Shown in pieces: positions 17,164-24,564 of a stretch of 64,000 bases of DNA; position 1 is the first letter of the stretch; each line of letters opens with the position of its first letter. Origin of the DNA: Pallidibacillus pasinlerensis. Lineage in GTDB: Bacteria; Bacillota; Bacilli; Bacillales; Caldibacillaceae. The position numbers were made by a program, and so were the translations under genes. A model generated the notes under the pieces. It saw only the letters and a program-made list of their open reading frames with translations. It searched no databases and was not told where the DNA came from. The DNA is taken from positions 1-64,000 of the forward strand of contig NZ_JAACYS010000005.1 in the NCBI RefSeq assembly GCF_009996845.1, in the 5' to 3' direction.

Positions 17164-18100
17164 ATCCAAGTTGATTTGTATTATCTTTTTCAAACAAATC
17201 TTTAAAGTCTTTGTCTTTTATTTTCACATCTGCATCTTTAATTAACTCATTTAATTCTTTTTGAATTGTATCTTGATCCATCTTACGAATTTTTGCTTCT
17301 AATTCAATGTCTTCTCTAATTTCATCAAGAGGCTTTGTATTTTCTTTATCTTCAACTTTAGTTACAAGAATAATATGATATCCGTAGTCAGATTCAACTG
17401 GTTCACTCATTTCACCTTCTTTTAATTGGAAGGCTGCTTTTGAAAACTCAGGAACTAATTGATTTGGATCTAATACACCTAAATCTCCACCGTTTTCAGC
17501 AGAACCTGGGTCTTCAGAGTATTCTTTAGCGACTTCAGCAAAATCTTTACCAGCATTTAGTTTTTCCATTACTTCAGTAAGCTTTTCTTCTGCTGTTTTA
17601 CCATCTTCAGATTCACTACCTTCTTGATCATAGGCAATTAAAATATGGCTCGCTGAAACGTTTTTTGTTTGGAATAAATATTCTAATTCAACTTCTTCAT
17701 CAGTTACATCAATATTTTTTGTGAAGGCAATTTCTTGAAGAAGCATATATTCGATATCTTCTTTTAAAGATTCTTCATTAATGTTGTAATCCTTAATGTA
17801 TTTTTCATATTCTTCTTGGCTGCCGAAGTTTTCATCAATAAACTTTTGTAATTCTTTTTCCACAGCTTCTTCAGATACTTCGTATTTGTCAGCTAATACT
17901 TGGCGGTACACCATATCTTTTAAAATTGTTTCTGTATCGGTACTGTAAATACGTTTCATTTGATTATAAAAATCCTCTGTCGTAATCGTACCTGATTCTG
18001 TTTCAATCAGTGTTTTGCCACCGCTATTATCATTATTACATCCGGCTAAAAGTAAAATACCGGCAGTTAGAGCAAAAATTAACATTAATTTTTTCTTCAT
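17162..18100 (-). CDS. prsA: PrsA foldase lipoprotein (peptidyl-prolyl isomerase)
   Basis: A 312-residue extracytoplasmic folding factor that helps exported proteins mature. The lipoprotein signal peptide ends in the lipobox LLAGC, with the lipid-modified Cys near residue 21. A helical chaperone region precedes a parvulin domain (SASHILIAY..., then GGDLGVLDPNQLVPEFSKAAFQL and SDYGYHIILV), followed by a charged C-terminal helix ending in Asn/Gln. B. subtilis PrsA is slightly shorter (292). AGGAG precedes the ATG on the minus strand. Its position next to yhaL is conserved. Confidence 0.97.
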   Translation of the reverse strand: MKKKLMLIFALTAGILLLAGCNNDNSGGKTLIETESGTITTEDFYNQMKRIYSTDTETILKDMVYRQVLADKYEVSEEAVEKELQKFIDENFGSQEEYEKYIKDYNINEESLKEDIEYMLLQEIAFTKNIDVTDEEVELEYLFQTKNVSASHILIAYDQEGSESEDGKTAEEKLTEVMEKLNAGKDFAEVAKEYSEDPGSAENGGDLGVLDPNQLVPEFSKAAFQLKEGEMSEPVESDYGYHIILVTKVEDKENTKPLDEIREDIELEAKIRKMDQDTIQKELNELIKDADVKIKDKDFKDLFEKDNTNQLG

Positions 18101-18340
18101 AAATTAAACAACTCCTATTTTAAATTGCGTACTTGTCTAATTTTACCACAAATTTCACTATATCATAACTTAAATATAGAATAAATGTCACTTTAATGGA
18201 AAAGTTGTTTAATTTTAATGTGAATGTTTCATGTTTTATGTTACTAATAATTCATTTTTTTAAAAAAATGGGTGTTTTCCTCAGTCATTTTAGCACGGAT
18301 AACATAGGATATAACGAATTCGAAAAAGGAGGTATGACAG

Positions 18341-18424
18341 ATGTCTCATTCGTACGGTAATTCCTTCGTGTTAATTGTCGTATTGTTCATTTTGTTAATA
18401 ATTGTAGGGTGTTCATATCTATAA
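18341..18424 (+). CDS. Tiny YjcZ-family sporulation membrane protein 1
   Basis: A 27-residue protein: a short polar start (MSHSYGNS) then one hydrophobic helix (FVLIVVLFILLIIVGCSYL). This is the tiny transmembrane (YjcZ/tiny_TM_bacill) pattern. AAAAGGAGGT lies eight bases before ATG 18341. It is followed by a paralogue. Functions are unknown; family members are sporulation-associated. Confidence 0.85.
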   Translation: MSHSYGNSFVLIVVLFILLIIVGCSYL

Positions 18425-18478
18425 TGAATCGACCTAAATTTAAAAATGTAAAGCTTTGAAATGTGGGGAGGTGTGAAT

Positions 18479-18568
18479 ATGTCAGGAGGATACGCAGGAG
18501 CAGGCTTTGCTTTAATCGTTGTTCTATTCATCTTGCTCATTATTGTAGGTGCTGCATACGTTTGGTAA
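18479..18568 (+). CDS. Tiny YjcZ-family sporulation membrane protein 2
   Basis: A 29-residue paralogue of the preceding gene: MSGGYAGAG followed by FALIVVLFILLIIVGAAYVW. The core FxLIVVLFILLIIVG is shared with the neighbour, so the pair arose by tandem duplication. GGGGAGGTG precedes ATG 18479. A strong terminator follows six bases after the stop. Confidence 0.88.
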   Translation: MSGGYAGAGFALIVVLFILLIIVGAAYVW

Positions 18569-18573
18569 AAATG

Positions 18574-18606
18574 AAACGGCAAAACATTTTGTTTTGCCGT
18601 TTTTAA
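18574..18606. terminator. Terminator after the YjcZ pair
   Basis: A 13-bp perfect stem AAACGGCAAAACA/TGTTTTGCCGTTT with a TTT loop and a T tail. It lies between the tiny genes and the convergent small gene at 18609-18788 and probably serves both. Confidence 0.92.
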
Positions 18607-18608
18607 TG

Positions 18609-18788
18609 TTATATAATTAATATTTCAATGTATGTTGTGATTAAAAGGATGATCGTAAAAATATTTGCTGTTTGAAAAACATTATCTTGCTTTTCATCGG
18701 GAACTTCTTTCACTTGGCAAAAACGTTCCATTAAAACGTTCATATACATAATTAAAAAGACAGCTAAGAATAAGTAGACGATAATCAA
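18609..18788 (-). CDS. Small two-helix membrane protein, unknown
   Basis: A 59-residue protein starting at TTG 18788, with a very good GGAGGGAGAT site at 18791-18800. It has a hydrophobic N-terminal helix (IIVYLFLAVFLIMYMNVLM), a charged loop (ERFCQVKEVPDEKQD) and a second hydrophobic helix (IFTIILLITTYIEILII). I do not recognise the family. It is convergent with the YjcZ pair and shares their terminator. The ribosome site, membrane pattern and absence of rare codons argue for a real gene. Confidence 0.65.
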   Translation of the reverse strand: MIIVYLFLAVFLIMYMNVLMERFCQVKEVPDEKQDNVFQTANIFTIILLITTYIEILII

Positions 18789-19234
18789 ATATCTCCCTCC
18801 AATACGGAAATCTCTTGTCCGACTAAGAAAAAAAACAGTATTGTAACAAGTTAAGCTAAAAAGTAGAATTATGTTAGATTTGTCGGTTTATGTACTTTAC
18901 AAAAGTTTATGAGAAGCACTAAATATGATGCTATAAAATAATAACCATACTATTAATATACTATTTAATATGAAAAATGACATTGATTAAGAGTTTTATA
19001 TAAAAAATTTTAATGACAGGGGGACTGTCCTCGTTTCAAAATTAAACTAATTTGATGAAATATATCTGTTTAAATATGTTTTATGTGTAGATTGGGTAAC
19101 GTCAATAAAGAATTGATAATCGTGAAGAATCTTGAATTGGAAATATGATCTACTTTTGAAAAATGGCAGGAAAAAGAGTGCGAGGAAGCGAAATGATAAG
19201 TATGGAAAAAGGCAGGGCAGAAAGGGTGAAGGCG
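18789..19234. other. Intergenic region without an identified gene
   Basis: About 445 bases, AT-rich. The only structure seen is a small hairpin GACAG-GGGGA-CTGTC at 19015-19029, which resembles a fragment of the GGTACAGGGGGAC element. The reading frame that extends yhaI upstream to 19163 lacks a convincing ribosome site. Confidence 0.5.
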
Positions 19235-19573
19235 ATGATTAATGAACTATTAAAAAGAATTGAGCGACTAGAATACCATCAAAAATTATTGATTCAACTA
19301 GTTGATCATGCAGAAATAACCTTTACAAAACTTATTATTCAAAAAAATCTCGGTCCGCTAGAAGTTGAAGAGTTCCACCGGTTATGTGAGTATTTGAACA
19401 ATAAAATGCAAGAACAAAAAGCGGAAGGATTTTTATATTTTCATCCGCTATTAAAAGAATTCACAGAAAAACTTAATAAAAAGCTTGAAGTACGGGAAAC
19501 GATCATCGGTTGTCTCAATGAAAATTTACATGTTGATTTAATGGAAGAGCTATCGAAATACCTCGATGATTAA
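19235..19573 (+). CDS. yhaI: YhaI, DUF1878 protein
   Basis: A 112-residue helical cytoplasmic protein matching YhaI in length (113) and pattern: [16 protein letters not shown] near the start, then [17 protein letters not shown] and [14 protein letters not shown] 19235 puts IERLEY at residue 9, as in B. subtilis (residue 8), and follows AAAGGGTGAAGG. Longer starts at 19193 or 19163 are possible but weaker. The function is unknown. Its 3' end overlaps the convergent scoC by four bases. Confidence 0.82.
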   Translation: MINELLKRIERLEYHQKLLIQLVDHAEITFTKLIIQKNLGPLEVEEFHRLCEYLNNKMQEQKAEGFLYFHPLLKEFTEKLNKKLEVRETIIGCLNENLHVDLMEELSKYLDD

Positions 19574-20142
19574 ACGACCTCTCTCTCTGTACTGTCTTCT
19601 TGTTTCTTATCTTCTTCAAGTTTTGATAAATTAATTTTCTCTATATCTGAATACATTTTTTGGAAAATGTCCATAAAATCATCGCCATAAATATTACGTA
19701 CCATAGCCATCAATTCAAGGATATCAGGGTATTTTCCATAAATATCTTTTAGTGGTGATGCCCCTTGTAAAATTGTGTGTTTTGATGGCTCGAAATGTTC
19801 TAATAAATCGATTACTAACTTTTCACCCTTTTCAGTTAGTTGGATGTAAGTGTTCCGCTTATCTTCTACCTTTTTAGAGAAAGTTAAGTAGCCTCTTTCT
19901 TCTAATTTTTTCGAGAAATTAAAGGCTGTAGAAACATGCATCACCCCGAATTTTGCAATATCAGAGATTGATGCCCCGTGTAAATGATAAGCAATCCATA
20001 AAATATGATGTTCGTTAATGTTCAAATCGTATGGTTTGATCCATTGCTGCCAATCTTTTTCGATAGCCTTCCATAATGCCTTTCCAAGCTGTGAAATTTT
20101 TTGGGTAAATAGTAGAGCTTCTAATTTTGCATTTTTATCCAT
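19570..20142 (-). CDS. scoC: ScoC (Hpr), MarR-family transition-state regulator
   Basis: A 190-residue DNA-binding repressor of protease, transport and sporulation genes. The winged-helix region is clear: [58 protein letters not shown], with the recognition helix at about residues 63-78 and the wing after it. The C-terminal part is helical and acidic, as in Hpr. A TAGGTGAT site precedes the ATG. It is convergent with yhaI, the same arrangement as B. subtilis. It probably regulates exported-protease and peptide-uptake genes elsewhere in the genome. Confidence 0.95.
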   Translation of the reverse strand: MDKNAKLEALLFTQKISQLGKALWKAIEKDWQQWIKPYDLNINEHHILWIAYHLHGASISDIAKFGVMHVSTAFNFSKKLEERGYLTFSKKVEDKRNTYIQLTEKGEKLVIDLLEHFEPSKHTILQGASPLKDIYGKYPDILELMAMVRNIYGDDFMDIFQKMYSDIEKINLSKLEEDKKQEDSTEREVV

Positions 20143-20407
20143 TTTATCACCTACTTTTTATAATTTGTTATTTTTGAAAAATAATAGTGTTCAAAGGTTT
20201 GAATATACTGAATATTGAAACACAAAAGAGTAAAATAATATAGATGTGTTTTAAGTATAAAAAGATTTAAAATTTTTCCCTTATTAATTGACAAATTCTA
20301 CATGAAATTAAAAAATCCTCTTTATTTTAGAAAAATTTTTGGATTTTTATTATATATACTATCACAAATTCATAAAATGAAGTAGATGAATTTGATGGGA
20401 GGTAATA

Positions 20408-20603
20408 ATGGAAGGTGTAATTTACGGTTTAGCTGCGATTTGTCTCCTGTTATTGATTTTGCTCAGTTCTTTCAAAAGTTTAAAGAAACCTCAGCTAGTT
20501 ACAAAAATCTCGATACAAGAAGAACCTCACCGTAATTGCCGTTGGAAATTTATTTTTAGTATTTATAACCGTACTACTTATTTTTATTCACGTCCACCAG
20601 TAA
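20408..20603 (+). pseudogene. Small two-helix membrane protein gene with an apparent one-base frameshift
   Basis: From ATG 20408 (AGGAGGT... site before it) the frame encodes EGVIYGLAAICLLLLILLSSF then SLKKPQL. From 20499 the +1 frame encodes QKSRYKKN followed by LTVIAVGNLFLVFITVLLIF and stops at 20601-20603. Dropping one base near 20499-20501 joins these into a sensible 64-residue two-helix protein with a basic loop. Read without a shift, the first frame runs into unconvincing sequence to 20656. It may be a pseudogene, a sequencing error, or less likely programmed frameshifting. The family is not recognised. Confidence 0.55.
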
Positions 20604-20740
20604 CAATCCCAATTTTCCAAAAAATTAATTTAAAAAAGTGTATTAACTGTATTTGAAAAATTTACATGTTTTTTTATTGAATCAATGGTTTTTGTAAAAA
20701 CTATACTTACACATTTTAAAATTTTCTTGAGTAGAATAAA

Positions 20741-20807
20741 TTGCCTTCTACAACTATTGTAACCTCAAATATCTAGAATATGAGGTTTATAGAAGTGTAG
20801 AAGGCAA
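20741..20807. terminator. Large nested inverted repeat downstream of trpP
   Basis: Outer arms TTGCCTTCTACA (20741-20752) and TGTAGAAGGCAA (20796-20807) are perfectly complementary over 12 bp. Inside is a second stem, CCTCA/TGAGG (20763-20767 with 20781-20785), with ATAT pairing. On the minus strand it follows trpP and is trailed by a T-rich tract, so it probably terminates trpP. Confidence 0.6.
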
Positions 20808-20826
20808 AAAATGATTTTTAGCTTAT

Positions 20827-21351
20827 TTATTTTATTTCAGCGACTGTAATCTTACTTCGTTTTGCAATGCTGGCAACTATTGGGTACACTATGATCATAG
20901 CTAATGTGTTAAGTGCAGCAGTTGGCAGGACTATTGCTCCAAATAAGACGAGAAATGCCTCTGAAAATTGGAGAATCAATTTTGCCGAAATTAAAAAGAT
21001 TGTTCCCGAAATAATTGTACCTACAGCAGTTAATACCGCATATGAAACGATGGAGCGGAATTTTTTAATCAATAGGAATAATCCGAAGAAAATAATTGCT
21101 GTAAAGAATTTATCGAGTAAGTTTGGAACAAATCCGCCCGGTACAGTAGTTGAAAGTCCAGAAATAATTCCTGTGGCAAGCCCAAGTATAAGGACGTTTT
21201 TAAAATTCGGAAATAAAATGATTGCTAAAAACATCATTAGCAAACTAAAATCTGGCTTCATTCCGCCTGCACCAATACCAGGAACAATAAAATGTAAAGC
21301 TGCACCTATCCCTACGAATAGTGCCATAACAACGAGCTCTTTAGTTTTCAT
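20827..21351 (-). CDS. trpP: TrpP, tryptophan transporter
   Basis: A 174-residue integral membrane protein of the Trp_oprn_chp / S-component-like type, with about five hydrophobic segments and the conserved start KTKELVVMALFVGIGAALHFIVPG plus GGMKPDFSLLMMF and STTVPGGFVPN. It matches B. subtilis TrpP (YhaG, about 172 residues) in sequence and in position beside scoC. It imports tryptophan. The 5' leader has a series of GAG/UAG triplets overlapping the ribosome site, the hallmark of TRAP translational repression, so expression should fall when tryptophan is plentiful. Confidence 0.95.
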   Translation of the reverse strand: MKTKELVVMALFVGIGAALHFIVPGIGAGGMKPDFSLLMMFLAIILFPNFKNVLILGLATGIISGLSTTVPGGFVPNLLDKFFTAIIFFGLFLLIKKFRSIVSYAVLTAVGTIISGTIFLISAKLILQFSEAFLVLFGAIVLPTAALNTLAMIIVYPIVASIAKRSKITVAEIK

Positions 21352-21410
21352 AACTCAACTCTCCTCTTCTTTTCTAATCTCAACTCTCTATACTCCTATT
21401 GTGTCCTCTC
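21352..21410 (-). promoter_or_regulatory. Candidate TRAP-binding leader of trpP
   Basis: Read on the minus strand from 21410 to 21352, the RNA contains about nine or ten GAG or UAG triplets (at about 21410, 21398, 21395, 21390, 21386, 21381, 21376, 21366, 21361 and 21356), mostly spaced by two or three bases. The last ones overlap the AAGAGGAGAG ribosome site just before the ATG. TRAP control of trpP is established in B. subtilis; binding here is inferred. Confidence 0.75.
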
Positions 21411-21475
21411 TGACCAATAGCGAGTAATATTAATATACCATATAAAAATGTTCTGAAAAAGAGGAAATTTATAAA

Positions 21476-21520
21476 AAGGCGTTTTGCTATCCAAAAAATA
21501 TTTGAATAACAAAACGCCTT
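21476..21520 (-). terminator. Terminator after hit
   Basis: Stem AAGGCGTTTTG/CAAAACGCCTT (21476-21486 with 21510-21520). On the minus strand it is followed by a T-run, just after the hit stop codon. Confidence 0.85.
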
Positions 21521-21524
21521 ATTG

Positions 21525-21944
21525 TTAAATGTTTTTATTAATTGTTTCGGCAATTTCTTGAAGTTGTTCCGGAGTATAATCATCGTTATGAGTTTCCCAT
21601 TTTAGGCCGAATCCATCTTCATTACCGTAACGTGGGATGATATGTAGATGATAATGGAATACTGTCTGATAAGCTTGCTCACCGTTATTGTTTAATAAGT
21701 TTAAACCAACTGGATTATAAGCCTTTTTAACAGCATTTGAAATTTTAGGTACAGCTGCAAAAAGTTTTCCTGCAAGATCTTCAGGTAGTTCAAAGATGTT
21801 AGCGTGGTGTGCTTTCGGAATAACTAACGTATGTCCCTTTGTTACTTGAGAAATGTCAAGGAATGCATAGACATGTTCATCTTCGTAAACCTTCGCGGAC
21901 GGAATTTCACCGTTGATTATTTTACAAAAAATGCAATCGCTCAT
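21525..21944 (-). CDS. hit: Hit, HIT-family (histidine triad) nucleotide-binding protein
   Basis: A 139-residue HINT-type protein. The N-terminal CIFCKIINGEIPSAKVYEDE has the zinc Cys-x-x-Cys. HTLVIPKAHHAN supplies the additional ligand, and HYHLHIIPRY is the His-phi-His-phi-His nucleotide-binding and catalytic triad (about residues 95-101). These proteins hydrolyse AMP-lysine or AMP-amine-type substrates. ATG 21944 (MSDCIFCK) follows GAAAGGATGG; the frame is open to 21983, but that extension is not conserved. It is divergent from ecsA across an unusually long non-coding gap that contains the 52-bp satellite. Confidence 0.96.
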   Translation of the reverse strand: MSDCIFCKIINGEIPSAKVYEDEHVYAFLDISQVTKGHTLVIPKAHHANIFELPEDLAGKLFAAVPKISNAVKKAYNPVGLNLLNNNGEQAYQTVFHYHLHIIPRYGNEDGFGLKWETHNDDYTPEQLQEIAETINKNI

Positions 21945-22008
21945 TCTAACCATCCTTTCGTTGATCAGGTTATGTTTCTTCATATTTTAGCATAAATTGG
22001 ACAAAGAT

Positions 22009-23308
22009 GGAAAAAGGATAGGGTCTCGTTGACAAAAAATGAGTGGAGATTAGCTCGAAATGTCATTGAGGGGGCGTCTCATGGACAAAATGGAATGGTG
22101 AGAAGCGTAAAATGTCATCGAGGATGCGTCTCGATGCCAAAATGGGATAGATTGAAGCTCGAAATGTCATCGAGGATGCGTCTCGATGACAAAATGGGAT
22201 AGAGTGAAGCGTAAAATGTCATCGAGGATGCGTTTCGATGCCAAAATGGGATAGAGTGAATCGCGAAATGTCATCGAGGATGCGTCTCGATGCCAAAATG
22301 GGATAGATTGAAGCTCGAAATGTCATCGAGGATGCGTCTCGTTGACAAAATGAGAAAGTGTGCATCGTAAAATGTCATCGAGCGAGCGACTCGTTGACAA
22401 AATGAGAAAGTGTGCGTCGTGAAATGTCATCGAGCGAGCGACTCGTTGACAAAATGAGAAAGTGTGCATCGTAAAATGTCATCGAGCGAGCGAATCGATG
22501 CCAAAATGGGATAGATTGAAGCTCGAAATGTCATCGAGGATGCGTTTCGATGCCAAAATGGGATAGATTGAAGCTCGAAATGTCATCGAGGATGCGTCTC
22601 GTTGACAAAATGAGAAAGTGTGAAGCGTAAAATGTCATCGAGGATGCGTCTCGATGCCAAAATGGGATAGATTGAAGCTCGAAATGTCATCGAGGATGCG
22701 TCTCGTTGACAAAATGAGAAAGTGTGCATCGTAAAATGTCATCGAGCGAGCGAATCGATGCCAAAATGGGATAGATTGAAGCTCGAAATGTCATCGAGGA
22801 TGCGTCTCGATGCCAAAATGGGATAGATTGAAGCTCGAAATGTCATCGAGGATGCGTCTCGATGCCAAAATGGGATAGATTGAAGCTCGAAATGTCATCG
22901 AGGATGCGTCTCGTTGACAAAATGAGAAAGTGTGAAGCGTAAAATGTCATCGAGCGAGCGTCTCGATGCCAAAATGGGATAGATTGAAGCTCGAAATGTC
23001 ATCGAGGATGCGTCTCGTTGACAAAATGAGAAAGTGTGAAGCGTAAAATGTCATCGAGGATGCGTTTCGATGCCAAAATGGGATAGAGTGAATCGCGAAA
23101 TGTCATCGAGGATGCGTCTCGTTGACAAAATGAGAAAGTGTGCGTCGTAAAATGTCATCGAGCGAGCGTATCGATGCCAAAATGGGATAGATTGAAGCTC
23201 GAAATGTCATCGAGGATGCGTCTCGTTGACAAAATGAGAAAGTGTGCATCGTAAAATGTCATCGAGGATGCGTCTCATGGACAAAATCAAATAAATATGG
23301 GATTGAAA
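22009..23308. repeat. 52-bp hairpin satellite, 24 units in perfect register
   Basis: Units start at 22061 and every 52 bases to 23257 with no insertion or deletion; a half-unit precedes (22009-22060) and a decayed one follows at 23309. Each unit is left arm TGTCATCGAG, 7-base loop, right arm CTCG(A/T)TG(C/A)CA, then a 25-base spacer. Thirteen units are type A (right arm CTCGATGCCA or close, spacer beginning AAATGGGATAG). Nine are type B (right arm CTCGTTGACA, spacer AAATGAGAAAGTG). The two end units are divergent and share the variant CTCATGGACA. Unit 2 has a perfect 10-bp stem; most others have one or two mismatches. Loops are GATGCGT or CGAGCG(A/T). The array lies between the divergent genes hit and ecsA. 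Period 52 is not a multiple of three, and all frames hold stops, so it is not coding. Confidence 0.97.
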
Positions 23309-23820
23309 TGACCTCGAGGAAGGATTTTTGCAGATAAACGACAAACTGAGGACAAAAAATAAAGAAGGCAAGGCATACGTATGCATCTGCAAACGTGTGC
23401 CTTGCCCGTATGAAGGGAAATTTTGTTACGGGTTGCATTGCTACTCGACTTACAGGTTTTCTAAGTCACCTAAAGCATTCAAGCTCATCATCCCCGTTTC
23501 GTCATAAATAATTATGAACTTTCGGTTGATGACCTCCGATTAACACCCCATTTTACTGGTAGTGTACTACTGAATGCTACTTATAAAACGAGTAAAGCAT
23601 CTTTCGCAATCACCCCATTTAACTGTTTGGTGATTTCCCTTCGCTAATTATATTAACCAGCTTACAAAAAATCATACATACTTTTTTCGTGAATTTTTTA
23701 AAATTCCTTCTCGAATGTATTTTTGTTAAACTAGATGATGATTAAAGCAATATAAGCAGATTTGTTTGACAATCAACAAATATGTTCTTATATATTTTTA
23801 AATTAAAAAGGAGAGTGCCT
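23309..23820. other. Non-coding stretch between the satellite and ecsA
   Basis: It holds a decayed satellite unit at 23309-23360, then a strong 13-bp hairpin GGCAAGGCATACG/CGTGTGCCTTGCC (23367-23379 with 23394-23406). There is a near-duplicate pair AACACCCCATTTTACTG (23542-23558) and ATCACCCCATTTAACTG (23609-23625), and a stem AATCACC/GGTGATT (23608-23614 with 23629-23635). On the minus strand a short frame ending at about 23447 reads EVINRKFIIIYDETGMM then SLNALGDLENL, with a GGAGGT nearby but no start codon, so at most a gene relic. No promoter for ecsA could be fixed. Confidence 0.5.
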
Positions 23821-24564
23821 ATGCCTTTATTGGAAATTGAAAACCTCACTGGTGGCTATACGAAGAAAAATGTTTTAAAAGACATAAGTTTTTCTGTAGA
23901 AAAAGGAGAAATTGTTGCATTAATCGGTTTAAATGGTGCAGGAAAGAGTACTACGATTAAACATATTATCGGTTTAATGGAACCAAAGAAAGGACAAATT
24001 CGTATTAATGGTAGGACGATTCAAGAGAATCGTAATGAATACCGCAAGCAGTTTTCTTTTATTCCAGAATCTCCAGTACTTTATGATGAATTAACGTTGG
24101 AAGAACATTTACATTTAACTGCAATGGCTTATGGATTGAGCGAGAAGCAATTTAAAGTGCGCCTTGACATTTTATTAAAAGAATTCCGTATGCAAAAACG
24201 ATTAAAATGGTTTCCTTCACATTTTTCAAAAGGGATGAAACAAAAAGTAATGATTATGTCAGCTTTTTTAGTAAAACCGGATTTATTCATTATTGATGAA
24301 CCATTTGTTGGTCTTGATCCACTTGCCATCCAAAGCCTGCTAGATCTAATGAAAGAAGAACAAAAGAAAGGTGCGGCCATATTAATGTCGACCCATATTC
24401 TTGCGACAGCGGAAAAGTATTGCGACCGGTTTGTTATTTTACATAATGGTGAAATTAAGGCGCAAGGTTCGATGGACGAGCTTCGTCAGCAATTCCAATT
24501 GAAAAATGCGAGTCTCGATGAAATTTATATTCAATTAACAAAGGAAGACGCGTCCGATGAATAG
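23821..24564 (+). CDS. ecsA: EcsA, ABC transporter ATP-binding protein
   Basis: A 247-residue ATPase, the same length as B. subtilis EcsA. Walker A is GLNGAGKSTT (about residues 36-45), the signature is FSKGMKQKV, Walker B is LFIIDEPFVGLD, and the switch is STHILATAE. EcsA with the membrane protein EcsB affects secretion, regulated intramembrane proteolysis and competence. ATG 23821 follows AAAAAGGAG; the frame extends to 23782 without a ribosome site. Its stop overlaps ecsB by eight bases. Confidence 0.96.
   Translation: MPLLEIENLTGGYTKKNVLKDISFSVEKGEIVALIGLNGAGKSTTIKHIIGLMEPKKGQIRINGRTIQENRNEYRKQFSFIPESPVLYDELTLEEHLHLTAMAYGLSEKQFKVRLDILLKEFRMQKRLKWFPSHFSKGMKQKVMIMSAFLVKPDLFIIDEPFVGLDPLAIQSLLDLMKEEQKKGAAILMSTHILATAEKYCDRFVILHNGEIKAQGSMDELRQQFQLKNASLDEIYIQLTKEDASDE

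Noticed and set aside
20867-21427. 186-codon frame antisense to trpP
   Set aside because: TrpP is clearly the coding strand; the antisense product resembles no family.
22009-23308. CRISPR array
   Set aside because: Spacers are not unique: the 25-base segments repeat in two families, the hairpin is part of the repeat, and no cas genes are nearby.
22009-23392. Repeat-protein coding region in the satellite
   Set aside because: The 52-bp period shifts frame each unit and all six frames contain stops; the only long minus-strand frame (23207-23392) is at the edge and has no ribosome site.
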